A stretch of 64,000 nucleotides of DNA, from contig NZ_CP022242.1 in the NCBI RefSeq assembly GCF_003351865.1, forward strand, positions 558,001-622,000. The letters are read 5' to 3'. Below the pieces are notes generated by a model, which did no database searches, was not told where the DNA came from, and was given only the letters and a program-made list of their open reading frames with translations. Made by a program: the position numbers and the translations under genes. The DNA comes from Methanofervidicoccus sp. A16 (GTDB taxonomy: Archaea; AGJL01; Methanococci; Methanococcales; Methanococcaceae). The first letter of the stretch is position 1; each line of letters begins with the position of its first letter. Positions 38,492 to 47,726 of this stretch are shown one piece after another.

Positions 38492-38839
38492 ACCCCAATT
38501 CCCATCAAAAAATCCTGATAAAAATAATAATTATAATAATAAATAGGATAAATAAGGTATTAATAAGAGAGATAAATAGTCTCTCCTGGGATGCTCTAAG
38601 ATACTACGGAAGTGGAGCAGATCCTTCTTAACAGGTTGCTATTATTAATTTTATTACTTTTTTATTATATTTTTATTATTATTTAAATTATTGCTTAGAA
38701 TGGAAATTAAGGTAATTTATTTTTTGTCTCTATCCCTTCAGAATTATTTTATTGTTATTACTCTCAGATTTTTATTATTTTTTATTGTGATTGTTATTTT
38801 TATTATTCTTCTAATTACAATCTTGTTGGGAAACAAGGT
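38492..38839. mobile_element. Composite MITE-like element: type 1 core plus type 3 module
   Basis: Part one (38492-38713) has ends ACCCCAATTCCCATCAAAA and, in reverse, ACCTTAATTTCCATTC, with TA on both sides. Its core CTCCTGGGATGCTCTAAG is the reverse orientation of 17709-17956. Part two (38714-38839) begins at that end, carries CCCTTCAGAATTATTTTATT and finishes in another terminal repeat. The same part-two module abuts an element at 48229-48280 (inverted) and 58641-58751. Confidence 0.65.
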
Positions 38840-38954
38840 TAGATTATTATAAAAAAGTAAATAATCTTTCTTCTAAAAAAATATTCTGAATATTTTTAAT
38901 CTTTATCTTTTTATATATTGTTTTCACTAACTTCCTCCATGGATAGAATTTCTA

Positions 38955-39779
38955 TCAAGACAAAAAAGATGTTAGAAGAATTTTCAATATATTAATATAA
39001 GTTTTAACAAGTACCTCTACAATGTTTAAATTGTGATATATAGAATACTGATATACCATCCAATCTATAGGTTCCAAGAAAGCTGCAAGTCCAATAAGAA
39101 CTAAAGCGATAAATATCTTTAAAATAACATCTTTACTGAAGATCCTTTTTATTCCTATATTGGACTTAGAGTACTCTATAGAGAGTATTCGTTCTGCAAC
39201 GGTAAGACCCGTCACTATAGATAGGGAAAGGCCAGCAAACTCAAAGAGTCCATGGGGCACTACTACGGGAAGGTGCTCTATATCTATTTTGTATCCTAAA
39301 AGACCAGTAAGGGGGTTTATAACTGTAACTAGATAGAATAACATAAGAGCATTTATATAATCTTCAAGGGCACCAGGATCCCTTTCAACCTCTTTTCTGT
39401 AAAGGTAGGCTACAAGTATATATGCCAAGAGAATTACTATACACGATATAGAGTTATTTACAAAATAGGAGAGTACTAAGGACAGATAACTGTAATCTAC
39501 ATGTGTTGATACTGAAGAAGATACTACCTCAAACTTCTTGGTTGCAACGTATTCTACAGTTTTTATAACACTTTCTGAGTGAGAAGGAGTTAACTGAGAG
39601 GAGAAAAATATTAGTGTTTTAGAGAGTGCAACTACAGATAAAAAACTGATCCAACATCCGACGTAGGTTATAAAAAATTTTTCTGTAAAACTCATTTTTA
39701 GAAAATCTTTAAAGATATCCCTGGAAGTTGAAAATATTTTCTTTATTTTAGAAATTATAGGGCATACTTTTTTAAACAT
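38955..39779 (-). CDS. SpoIIM-family integral membrane protein
   Basis: A 274-residue protein with about five to six hydrophobic helices. The family core is present: the Asn pair in FVNNSISCI (about 106-114), NPLTGLLGY, and PHGLFEFAGLSLSI (about 175-188) with the conserved His-Gly-x-x-Glu. SpoIIM-like proteins are widespread in archaea with no known role; in Bacillus the namesake takes part in septal peptidoglycan degradation, which cannot apply here. The ATG start at 39779 has GGGGAAGT and lies 8 bases after the stop of the secreted-domain gene, so the two are co-transcribed and probably act together in the cell envelope. Confidence 0.8.
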   Translation of the reverse strand: MFKKVCPIISKIKKIFSTSRDIFKDFLKMSFTEKFFITYVGCWISFLSVVALSKTLIFFSSQLTPSHSESVIKTVEYVATKKFEVVSSSVSTHVDYSYLSLVLSYFVNNSISCIVILLAYILVAYLYRKEVERDPGALEDYINALMLFYLVTVINPLTGLLGYKIDIEHLPVVVPHGLFEFAGLSLSIVTGLTVAERILSIEYSKSNIGIKRIFSKDVILKIFIALVLIGLAAFLEPIDWMVYQYSIYHNLNIVEVLVKTYINILKILLTSFLS

Positions 39780-39787
39780 ACTTCCCC

Positions 39788-41533
39788 TTAATTACCTTCC
39801 TTTTCCCTGAGGAATCTCTCATATTCTTCAACATCTTTTTTAGTAGGAGGTATATCTCCATAGTATATCCTTTCAAATATCTCTGTAATAGTTTTTATCC
39901 CTGGAATTTCCCTGTATACTTTACATATTTCTCTAGGTGTATAGGATCTTTTAATATTTAAGGACCTTATAAAGAGTTGGTATGCGAAAATTACAGCCTC
40001 CCTAAACATTTTATTCTCCACTAACTTGTAAAATCTATGGAGTATGTCCAACTTAGTATTTCTATCTAAGTATTTCTGTTCTTCTCTTTTTTCAGTTTTA
40101 TTATCTAACTTATATCTTTCTTTATATATTTTAAATATAGTAAATGGTAGGACAATAACAAAAATAAGGAATAATAATGGATAAATGTCTGAGGAACTCC
40201 ATAAGCCTCCTAATATACTCCCATACGACAACTCTTTAGAGGAAGAGGCGTATTTCCTGTCTCCTTTAAATGTAATACGGCCTTCCTTAAATTTAGAAAT
40301 TTGGAATCTAAAACTACCATTTTCTGTTGTGGTACTGTAGGTATTATTACCAACAGTTAAGTATATCTTTTTGTTATCTAGAGGATTATTTTTAAAATCG
40401 TAGAGATTACCTACAATATAGCCATTATCGTAATTTGCAGTTATATATGTGGGGATCTTCAAAATTTTTATATAACATCTCTTTTCAGAGAAGTTGTAGA
40501 CATTGTCTCCCTTAAATATTATATCTACAGGTACAGATCTGTTAACATATTCAATATACCTATCGTCTAACTTAAACCTTAGATTTAAAGGAGTGTTATA
40601 CCTAAACTCCCCATTTAGATACTTTATATACACAGTTCTATTTTCCAAAGGATGACCGTAGTAGTCGTAAAGGTGCACTTCTAAATTGATCTCTTCTTCA
40701 AGATGTGCTGTTAAGTTATCTCTAGGATAAACCTCTATATATGTTGGAATCTTTAGACATTTCACTACTACCTTATTGGAGGATCCAAAGGAAGAGATTC
40801 CATAGATAATATGATCTCCTAGAGTTTTTATATAGATATCCTTTGAAAAACTGTTATTTTTTACCTCTACCACATAACGTTTATTATTGTGAATGAGAAT
40901 TATAGAATGTAGATCATGACCATAGTTAACATATCCATATACTCTTACCTTAGAGTTTAGATAGACAGTATCTTTATCAACATATACAAAGAACCCTCTT
41001 TTTTCAGGTTCTATATATTCTAATTTTTTTGAATATTTCTTTATATTTTTTAATATCTCATCTATATCTTTCCTGATATTTGTAGTGTTGAATCTCAATA
41101 TATTCTCTTTGTCATCTCTTAACGTTATGTTATCTATTTCATCCAAGGACCTATTTAGAATAGCTATATTTTCCAACACATTTTTTAAAGAAACTTTAAA
41201 AATAGAAAAATTTTGAGAATTTTCAATATTTCTATGGTCTATCATCCTGTTGTAATTTAGTACAATGTTATTGAGGGATTTTAAAAAAGTTTTAAAAGAT
41301 GGTGATATCTCCAAAAGTTTATGGTCTATATCATACTTCTCTAGATTTTCTGTAACGTTAAAAACTTCTGCTGATATTTCCTCTCCCTTTCTGTTATAGG
41401 TAAGATTTTGGAGACTTTCATGTCCTTTATCTATAAGACCCTGGAAGTAATGATAGATTATCTCATCCTCTCCAAACTGGGCTCCTGTAATGGTGGGGAG
41501 AAGTATTAGAAAAATTAGAAATACTTTCCTCAT
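39788..41533 (-). CDS. Secreted, membrane-anchored protein with beta-sandwich domains and DUF4129-like tail
   Basis: A 581-residue envelope protein. Residues 1-18 are a signal peptide. Residues 20-170 are helical, then 180-430 hold repeated beta-rich segments (KDTVYLNSKVRVYGYVNYG; KIPTYIEVYPRDNLTA; KIPTYITANYDNGYIVGNL) that look like Ig/bacterial-big-type domains. One membrane helix follows (about 445-468), and a cytoplasmic C-terminal domain ends the protein. That tail (FREAVIFAYQLFIRS, then YTPREICKVYREIPG) resembles the DUF4129 region of archaeal transglutaminase-linked proteins. It overlaps nothing but is 8 bases before the SpoIIM gene. No enzymatic motif is visible, so it may be an adhesion or assembly factor. 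ATG start at 41533 with AGGTGAAGAG. Confidence 0.65.
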   Translation of the reverse strand: MRKVFLIFLILLPTITGAQFGEDEIIYHYFQGLIDKGHESLQNLTYNRKGEEISAEVFNVTENLEKYDIDHKLLEISPSFKTFLKSLNNIVLNYNRMIDHRNIENSQNFSIFKVSLKNVLENIAILNRSLDEIDNITLRDDKENILRFNTTNIRKDIDEILKNIKKYSKKLEYIEPEKRGFFVYVDKDTVYLNSKVRVYGYVNYGHDLHSIILIHNNKRYVVEVKNNSFSKDIYIKTLGDHIIYGISSFGSSNKVVVKCLKIPTYIEVYPRDNLTAHLEEEINLEVHLYDYYGHPLENRTVYIKYLNGEFRYNTPLNLRFKLDDRYIEYVNRSVPVDIIFKGDNVYNFSEKRCYIKILKIPTYITANYDNGYIVGNLYDFKNNPLDNKKIYLTVGNNTYSTTTENGSFRFQISKFKEGRITFKGDRKYASSSKELSYGSILGGLWSSSDIYPLLFLIFVIVLPFTIFKIYKERYKLDNKTEKREEQKYLDRNTKLDILHRFYKLVENKMFREAVIFAYQLFIRSLNIKRSYTPREICKVYREIPGIKTITEIFERIYYGDIPPTKKDVEEYERFLREKEGN

Positions 41534-42175
41534 CTCTTCACCTTTATCTATTTAAATTAGATTCTTTTTATTAAAAAATATTTTACATAAAAATATAATA
41601 AGTATAATTAAAAAATAAATAAAGTATAAAATAATAATAACTATTCTTAATTCTCAAACACTTAAAAAATATAATGTCTATTTTGTAAAAAATTATATTT
41701 TCCCAAGATATTAGTAGTAAAAAAGTATCACTAATTTATAATACACTTCAAAAATTTATATTTAAGACAGAGATCGGAGTTTTTTATTTTTGAACAACTT
41801 TCATCATTTTATCATGGTTTTTTATAATAATTATCAATTTTATAATGAAATTTTTAATAAGAACTAGTAGATTAAATTTTTAACCTTTAGGCTTTATAAT
41901 TAAAAATAATATAGTAAAAAAGAAGTAGAATTATTTAAACTATATCCTATTTCCCAAATGTTTTCCAAATGTTTTCTAAATGCTAGAGAGAATGAAAAAT
42001 TCTCTTATGATATAAAAGATATTTCAATATTTGTAGTTAGAAAGAATGAAAAAAACTTTCAGTTAATTTATTTTCAATATACTCAACAGATAACCTTTTT
42101 TATTATTACTCCCTTCCTAAGGAACGGTTTTTCTAAAGTGCCAGAAAAAATATCGTTTTAAATTTAAGGGAGAGA
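41534..42175. other. Divergent intergenic region with an 11-bp triple repeat
   Basis: This 640-base AT-rich region separates the secreted-protein gene from the KH/PP-loop gene. At 41950-41982 the near-identical unit TTTYCYAAATG is repeated three times in tandem. A 67-codon frame at 41958-42161 starts inside this repeat and has no ribosome binding site or family resemblance, so I do not call it a gene. Promoters of both flanking genes must lie here. Confidence 0.4.
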
Positions 42176-43105
42176 ATGAAAAACATCAACATCGAGAAGG
42201 ATCTACTTATAAAGGAGATCTCTGAAAAGATTAGAGAGATACGTAGGGAATTAAATTTAAAGGATGTGGACTTTGAGATCGTAGATATAGAGATAATATG
42301 GGAAGATAATGATACATTTTTAAATATATGTGTCCCAACAAGATCTGATAAATCTACAATAATAGGACCTGGGGGATGGGTTGTAGGTAAGTTAAGGGAA
42401 TATCTAAAGGATAGATTTCCAGGAAATTTAAAAATCCTTGTAGACACCTACACTGATAGACTCATTCTAAAGAAAAAAGAGGAGAGGGCACTGTCTATCC
42501 TGAAAAGGATTGGGTTAAAAAAGGGTGAAAGGGTTCTTGTACTTGTTCAGTGCTCCTACGATCTAGGGGTGTTGGATTTTTTGAGGAAGTGCTTTAAGGT
42601 ATTTGCAGTATCTTTAAATATTGGCTCTGTAGTACTCCCTCCTAAGAACAGAAAATTGATAGAGGATTACTTTGTAAGGTATAAAATACCTCATAAGTCT
42701 CTAGATCCAATAAAATTAAAGGGAGAGGATATAAGGAAAGTACTAGGTGGTTATCCTTGCGATCTCTGTAACGGTATTGTATTTAAGTACCTTATAGAGG
42801 AATGTAGGAGGATGGAAATAAGGTATTTAATAAATAATAACCATACGTCTCAGGAGATAGAAAGGTTAGAAGATGTTTATATAATAAATTTTTTAAAGTT
42901 GTATCCTTTAAAGAGAGATATCCTAAGGAAAAACTATCCTTACTTAAAATGTCCCTTGATGATACAAACTCTTAAAGAAAACGAGGATTTGAAGGTTAAA
43001 AGGATAGGTGATATAGTATCAGAGGTCTATGAAGGTCTTATGGAACCTGGTATAGGTGCAGAAGTTATATTGGAGATAGGAAAACTAGGGAAGAATAAGG
43101 GCTAA
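42176..43105 (+). CDS. KH-domain protein with degenerate PP-loop-like region
   Basis: A 309-residue protein I do not recognise securely. Residues 52-100 look like a KH RNA-binding domain, with IIGPGGWVVGKLREYL at 62-77. The following part resembles a PP-loop ATPase of the type that thiolates or modifies tRNA, but in place of the SGGxDS loop it has LVQCSYDLGVLDF (about 123-135). A Cys pair, YPCDLCNG (193-200), resembles the zinc or catalytic cysteines of TtuA/Ncs6-type enzymes. It may be an RNA-modification factor or an inactive relative. The start is the ATG at 42176 with GGGAGAGA. Single gene on the plus strand. Confidence 0.5.
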   Translation: MKNINIEKDLLIKEISEKIREIRRELNLKDVDFEIVDIEIIWEDNDTFLNICVPTRSDKSTIIGPGGWVVGKLREYLKDRFPGNLKILVDTYTDRLILKKKEERALSILKRIGLKKGERVLVLVQCSYDLGVLDFLRKCFKVFAVSLNIGSVVLPPKNRKLIEDYFVRYKIPHKSLDPIKLKGEDIRKVLGGYPCDLCNGIVFKYLIEECRRMEIRYLINNNHTSQEIERLEDVYIINFLKLYPLKRDILRKNYPYLKCPLMIQTLKENEDLKVKRIGDIVSEVYEGLMEPGIGAEVILEIGKLGKNKG

Positions 43106-43311
43106 ATTATTAAAAATTTTCTACTAATCTCAAAAATAATAAAAAACTGTTAAAATAAATTTTTATCATCCATAATAATAACTATTTTACTGTTAAATTA
43201 AAATATAGTATTCTCGTGGATATTTCCATATGGTGAAAACGTAGGATGTTTTATTTAGTTTCAATTTTTATCTCATCCTTAAAGAATATTTGGAAAAAAA
43301 TTAAACTATTT

Positions 43312-43648
43312 ACCCTAATTCCCATCAAAAAATTCTAATAAGAATAACAATAATTATAAAAAATAAAAATATAAAAAGAAGTATTAAAATTATTGAAATT
43401 AAAACAAGAGATAAATAATTTCTCCTGGAATGCTCTAAGATACTGTAGGGATAAAACAGATCCTCCCTAACAGTCTGCTATTATTATCCATATTTTAATA
43501 TTTTCTCAGTCTTCTTTATTATTTTTATTATCTAAATCTTATTATGATGGGAATAAGGTTTATTTTATTACTCCTCTTAAGATTTTTATTATTTTTATCA
43601 TAATACATTATTATCCTTCTAATTACAATCTTGATGGGGACTAGGGTA
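43312..43648. mobile_element. MITE-like element, core type 1, plus extra terminal repeat
   Basis: Left end ACCCTAATTCCCATCAAAA and inner right end GATGGGAATAAGGT (43560). The core CTCCTGGAATGCTCTAAG is in the same orientation as 38492-38713. A second right end finishes at 43648 (reverse reading ACCCTAGTCCCCATCAAGAT), 6 bases from the stop codon of the flavoprotein gene. Lies in a convergent gap. Confidence 0.65.
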
Positions 43649-43654
43649 CTAAAT

Positions 43655-45004
43655 TTATTCCAATTTCCGGAACTTTTCCCAGGCGTCCTCTGCTGCGAGA
43701 ACTATAGGATCTACAACCATAGATACTGGAGGGGCGTAGGAGAACTCCATATTAACTAACTCTTCACAGGTAACTCCCTTCAATATTCCAAGGGACATGG
43801 CGTCTATTCTCTCAGATACTCTCTCTCCTCCAACTATCTGGCAACCTATGAGGGTTTTATTCATGTCGAAGATTAACTTTACATATATAGGTTTTCCTCC
43901 AGGGTAGTACCTAGCCCTTGTGAGGGCCTTTGCCTTACCTACTACTACCTCCAATCTATTCTGATGAGCCCTAAGTTCACTTATACCAGTACCTCCTATC
44001 TCTAAATCTCCTATCTTAGACACCATGGCGTTTAAAACAGGTTTAAACTCTGAAGGAATACCGGCGATATTTCTTCCTGCCACCTTACCCTGTCTCACTG
44101 CAGTTGATCCAAAGGGCGAGAGTGTTACCTGTTTTGTTATGAAATCCACTGTTTCTACACAGTCTCCCACTGCGTAGATGTTTGGAACAGAGGTTTCCAT
44201 CTTACTGTTTACCTTTATGGCAAGTCTCCCTATTTCACATCCAGCCTTTCTACCTAGTTCTAAATTTGGCCTCGTTCCTGTAGCCATTACCACCATATCA
44301 CAACTGTAGGACTTCTCTCCTACTACAACCCCCTTTACTCTATTGTTCTCATCTCCAAGGATCTTACTAACAGGTTTTTCCAATATAACCTCTATACCTA
44401 GATCCTTAAGATACTTTAGGACTATCTTTGCCATATCTATATCCAAGGCCCTTGGTAGTACCTGGGGAGCCATTTCAACAACAGTTACCTTAAGACCTAA
44501 CTTTTTCAGTGCGTAGGCCATCTCGAGACCTATGGCACCAGCACCTATAACAGTGGCACTCTTGGACTTTTCGGCGTAATCCTTTATCTTCATCCCATCC
44601 TCGATGGTTTTTACCTTAAATACGCCCTCTAAATCCTTTCCTTCTATGGGAGGAATAAAAGTTTCTCCTCCTGTTGCAATAACGAGGTAGTCGTATTTTA
44701 GGGTATTTTTGTTTCTATCTTTGTCGTAGTAGATCACATTTTTATTTTCGGAGTCTATATCTACAACAGTGGATTCTGTAATTATCTCTATGTTTTTGTT
44801 TTTCCTGTAGTCCTCAGGTGTGTGCATTACTATATCCTGGAATGAAGGTATTTCCCCGGCTATAACGTAGGGTATAGCACAGGGTGAGTAGGCCACATAT
44901 TTCTCCTTTGTAATAACCACTATCTCCATATCTTTGTTGTATCTTCTTATAGTGGATGCTGTAGTTAATCCTCCTGCTCCACTTCCTATAACTACAGTTC
45001 TCAT
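43655..45004 (-). CDS. NADH oxidase/CoA-disulfide reductase-like flavoprotein
   Basis: A 449-residue FAD/NAD(P)H-dependent disulfide reductase-class protein. FAD-binding VVIGSGAGGLTTA (4-16), the redox Cys42 in YSPCAIPYVIAGEIP, the NADH site TVIGAGAIGLEMAYAL and the second FAD motif NIYAVGDCVE are present. The C-terminal dimerization domain is complete. Members act as H2O- or H2O2-forming NADH oxidases, CoA-disulfide or persulfide reductases. In a strict anaerobe a role in oxygen defence or thiol balance is likely; the substrate is not readable. ATG start at 45004 with GTGAAACT. Its stop lies next to a MITE-like terminal repeat. Confidence 0.85.
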   Translation of the reverse strand: MRTVVIGSGAGGLTTASTIRRYNKDMEIVVITKEKYVAYSPCAIPYVIAGEIPSFQDIVMHTPEDYRKNKNIEIITESTVVDIDSENKNVIYYDKDRNKNTLKYDYLVIATGGETFIPPIEGKDLEGVFKVKTIEDGMKIKDYAEKSKSATVIGAGAIGLEMAYALKKLGLKVTVVEMAPQVLPRALDIDMAKIVLKYLKDLGIEVILEKPVSKILGDENNRVKGVVVGEKSYSCDMVVMATGTRPNLELGRKAGCEIGRLAIKVNSKMETSVPNIYAVGDCVETVDFITKQVTLSPFGSTAVRQGKVAGRNIAGIPSEFKPVLNAMVSKIGDLEIGGTGISELRAHQNRLEVVVGKAKALTRARYYPGGKPIYVKLIFDMNKTLIGCQIVGGERVSERIDAMSLGILKGVTCEELVNMEFSYAPPVSMVVDPIVLAAEDAWEKFRKLE

Positions 45005-45330
45005 AGTTTCACTAATGTTTTATTTACTTTTTACTTTTTTATATATCTAAGTAGAACTGGAGAAGATATTCTATATTTTTCGAAGCCTGGTAGTTAAACA
45101 TACCTTTGGTATCTAACATCCGTAGTACTTGACAGTTTTTATAGTAATCGGTGATCCTCCTCAGGTTTTTATATTTTCTATCTCCTTATTAATCTATCTA
45201 TTCCACCTACAGATCATCTAAGAGTTTCTTCCTATCTCTCTATAGGTAGGGTAATTAAAAGATTTGATTCTAATAGAGATTTAATAACCATCTCTCAACC
45301 CTCTGTAGATTGGTAGGTATATTAATATAA
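45005..45330. other. Upstream region of the flavoprotein gene
   Basis: About 325 bases without a gene. Its base composition is less AT-rich than most gaps (for example CGAAGCCTGGTAG and GTGATCCTCCTCAGG), so it may hold decayed coding sequence or an RNA. No family resemblance or stable hairpin was found by eye. Confidence 0.35.
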
Positions 45331-45597
45331 ACCTTAGTTCCCATTAAAGTAGTAATTAAACGAATAATAAAAATAATAATATAGATGAGAAAATTTTCTT
45401 AGGGATATATCGTTGTAGTTAGAAGATATTAGGGAGAATTCCTTTTCCTCCAATGTTTAGGAGTAGAAGGGAGATATATTTATGTTCGAGGTGGATAGAG
45501 TTTTTTTTTATTTTTTAAAACCTTTTCCTTATTTTATCTTAATTATTTTTATAATTATTATTATTTTTAAAACACTCACTTTGATGGGAAGTAAGGT
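45331..45597. mobile_element. MITE-like element with a unique core
   Basis: Left end ACCTTAGTTCCCATTAAAG and right end, reversed, ACCTTACTTCCCATCAAAG, each with the AT-rich arm. The core (about 45405-45520, with AGGGAGAATTCCTTTTCCTC) is not found elsewhere in the window. Intergenic between pgi and the flavoprotein gene. No open frame. Confidence 0.65.
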
Positions 45598-46208
45598 ATT
45601 AATATAAGTTGTGTTAAGGATCCCATTTAATCCAAATCTATTATATTATAATACCTCATCCTCCAGAAGATCCTCGGGAGCAGAGATAAGAGAGGACATA
45701 ATTTGCAGCTCTATAAACATCTAAATATAAAAAAGTTGTTAGAAAAGGAATAAGTATATTTATCATCTTTCTAGAACATCCCTGAAATACTTGAGAAAAG
45801 TTGAATTATTGGTAGATTTCAATCATTGGAGTATTCTATCAACAGTTTAATGAAATTTATTTTGTTTTAATTTCACCCATAGTTTCGTCATAAAACATAA
45901 AAAAATAAACATAAAAAAATAACGGAGGGAACAGTTTAAAATAAAATTACTTTTCATGAGATTTTGTTATTATTTATATCATTTATATTACACTTATGAA
46001 CATACCTTTTAAAATAATAAAATAAAGAAATAACAGGAAAAAAGGTAAAAAACCCTTAAGAAAAAGAATTAATAGAGATCTCTTCTCTTTTTTCCAATAC
46101 TTTGGTATGAAGGCTAATTATAAAAATTTTTATTTTTTATTTTAATTATTCTTTTTTATTATTATTTTTTTATTCAAGATTCCAAGGTTATTGTTAATTT
46201 AAAAAGTC
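45598..46208. other. Gene-free region downstream of pgi
   Basis: About 610 bases. The part 45640-45860 is relatively rich in G and C for an intergenic region (TCCTCCAGAAGATCCTCGGG), but contains no frame I can support. At 46044-46077 is GGTAAAAAACCCTTAAGAAA and following bases, one copy of a short dispersed motif also at 15484-15515 and, inverted, at 48552-48594. Confidence 0.4.
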
Positions 46209-47498
46209 CTATATTTCGATAATATAATCTTCAACTACCTCCTCCCCATTACCCTTCCCCTCCAATAACTCCCTTGTTATCCTCTTCCCCTCCTCCACTG
46301 CAGGCTGATCGAAGGCATTAACCCCTAACATCTCCCCCATAAAGGCGGTTGTCATCTCGTACATGTATATCAACTTCCCAAGGGAGTACTCATCTAACTC
46401 CTTAAGTACTATGGAGACATTAGGTACTCCCCTAGAGGTTAAAGCCCTCTCAGTTCCCAACTGTTGGAAGTTTATCAACTGGGACAAACTATGTCCATCG
46501 AGATAGTGCCCTTTATACCTTATAGTAAAGTCCCCATTAAACCTCCTAACCTTTATAAATGTAACTATCTTATCCTTTGGACCATCTAAGTAGAGTTGAA
46601 GTTGGGAGTGCTGATCCTTAGCCCCCAACGCCGCCACAGGTGTCTGTCCCTTCCCATCCTTCCCAAGACTCTCAGCCCACAACTGCCTATACCACATATC
46701 AAACCTGTAGAGCCTCTCTATATAGGGCATAATCACCGAGACACTCCTCCCCCTATTTAAAAATATATAGTGAATTAAGGCATTCATAAGGGCAGGGTTC
46801 TTAAATACATCCTCCCTCCTACAAAGTTTATCCATATCCCTAGCCCCAGATACTAACTTATCAATATCCACATCCATACAGGACAGTGGAACTAGTCCGA
46901 CGGAGGAGAGTACAGAGAACCTACCTACAACATTCTCAGGTATTTCAAACATCTTATAGCCCTCCCTCTCCCCTATCTCCTTCAACATACCTCCACTTGA
47001 GATTATAACAACGTTATCCCCCTTACACCCTACCTCCTTCATCCTCTCCCTAAGTATAAAGAAGTTTGCAAGGGTTTCCACGGTGTTCCCAGATTTACTT
47101 ACTACAAATACTAAAGTCTCCCTGAGATCCACTATATTAAGGATACTGTGAAGTAATTCAGGATCTGAGTTGTCCAAAAAGAAAACCTTCTTAGAGTTTA
47201 ACTCGTTGGCATAGATGCCCTTAACACCTTCATACACCATCTGGGTACCTAAGATAGATCCACCCATTCCAATAACGAGGATATACTTAAAATCCCTGTA
47301 TCTATCACTTAGACGGTATTGTTTAACATCGTTATATATTACCTCCATAAACCCTAACTCTCCCCTCTCGTACCTCTCCATAGTCCTACTGTAAGATATT
47401 TCAGTAATATCCTCCATACTCTCTATATCCTCTAGGGATATACCTTCATCACCTAATCTCTCCTTCATAACGTTGATGTAGTTAAAATAACTCTTCAT
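46209..47498 (-). CDS. pgi: Glucose-6-phosphate isomerase
   Basis: A 429-residue phosphoglucose isomerase of the classical SIS-fold family, not the cupin type found in some archaea. IGMGGSILGTQMVYEG and VFVVSKSGNTVET are the SIS motifs, and LWAESLGKDGKGQTPVAALGAKDQHSQ is the conserved PGI signature region. It interconverts glucose 6-phosphate and fructose 6-phosphate, in methanogens mostly for gluconeogenesis and glycogen turnover. The length is below bacterial PGI (about 550) but typical of Methanococcales. ATG start at 47498 with GGTGGG. Single-gene unit. Confidence 0.94.
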   Translation of the reverse strand: MKSYFNYINVMKERLGDEGISLEDIESMEDITEISYSRTMERYERGELGFMEVIYNDVKQYRLSDRYRDFKYILVIGMGGSILGTQMVYEGVKGIYANELNSKKVFFLDNSDPELLHSILNIVDLRETLVFVVSKSGNTVETLANFFILRERMKEVGCKGDNVVIISSGGMLKEIGEREGYKMFEIPENVVGRFSVLSSVGLVPLSCMDVDIDKLVSGARDMDKLCRREDVFKNPALMNALIHYIFLNRGRSVSVIMPYIERLYRFDMWYRQLWAESLGKDGKGQTPVAALGAKDQHSQLQLYLDGPKDKIVTFIKVRRFNGDFTIRYKGHYLDGHSLSQLINFQQLGTERALTSRGVPNVSIVLKELDEYSLGKLIYMYEMTTAFMGEMLGVNAFDQPAVEEGKRITRELLEGKGNGEEVVEDYIIEI

Positions 47499-47726
47499 CC
47501 TAACCCACCATTTTAAAATTTTTTATAATAATTGTTAATATAATTTTAATTAAAATAATTATAAAAATTTATCAAAAAGATTAAAAATCCTAAAAGGGAA
47601 TATTTCTAAAAAGGTAGAAACTATTTCCCTCCAAATAGTAGCGGATTCCTAGGAAAGAGTAATTAAAAAAGTTTTTTCTTTTAAATAATCTATAACCATC
47701 GAGGATATTGGATACAAAAAACAATA

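Noticed and set aside
41958-42161. 67-codon plus-strand frame before the KH/PP-loop gene
   Set aside because: It starts within an 11-bp tandem repeat, has no ribosome binding site and the product shows no domain. It ends just before a well-supported gene.
43106-43311. Additional gene after the KH/PP-loop gene
   Set aside because: Only short AT-rich frames with stops; no start signal.
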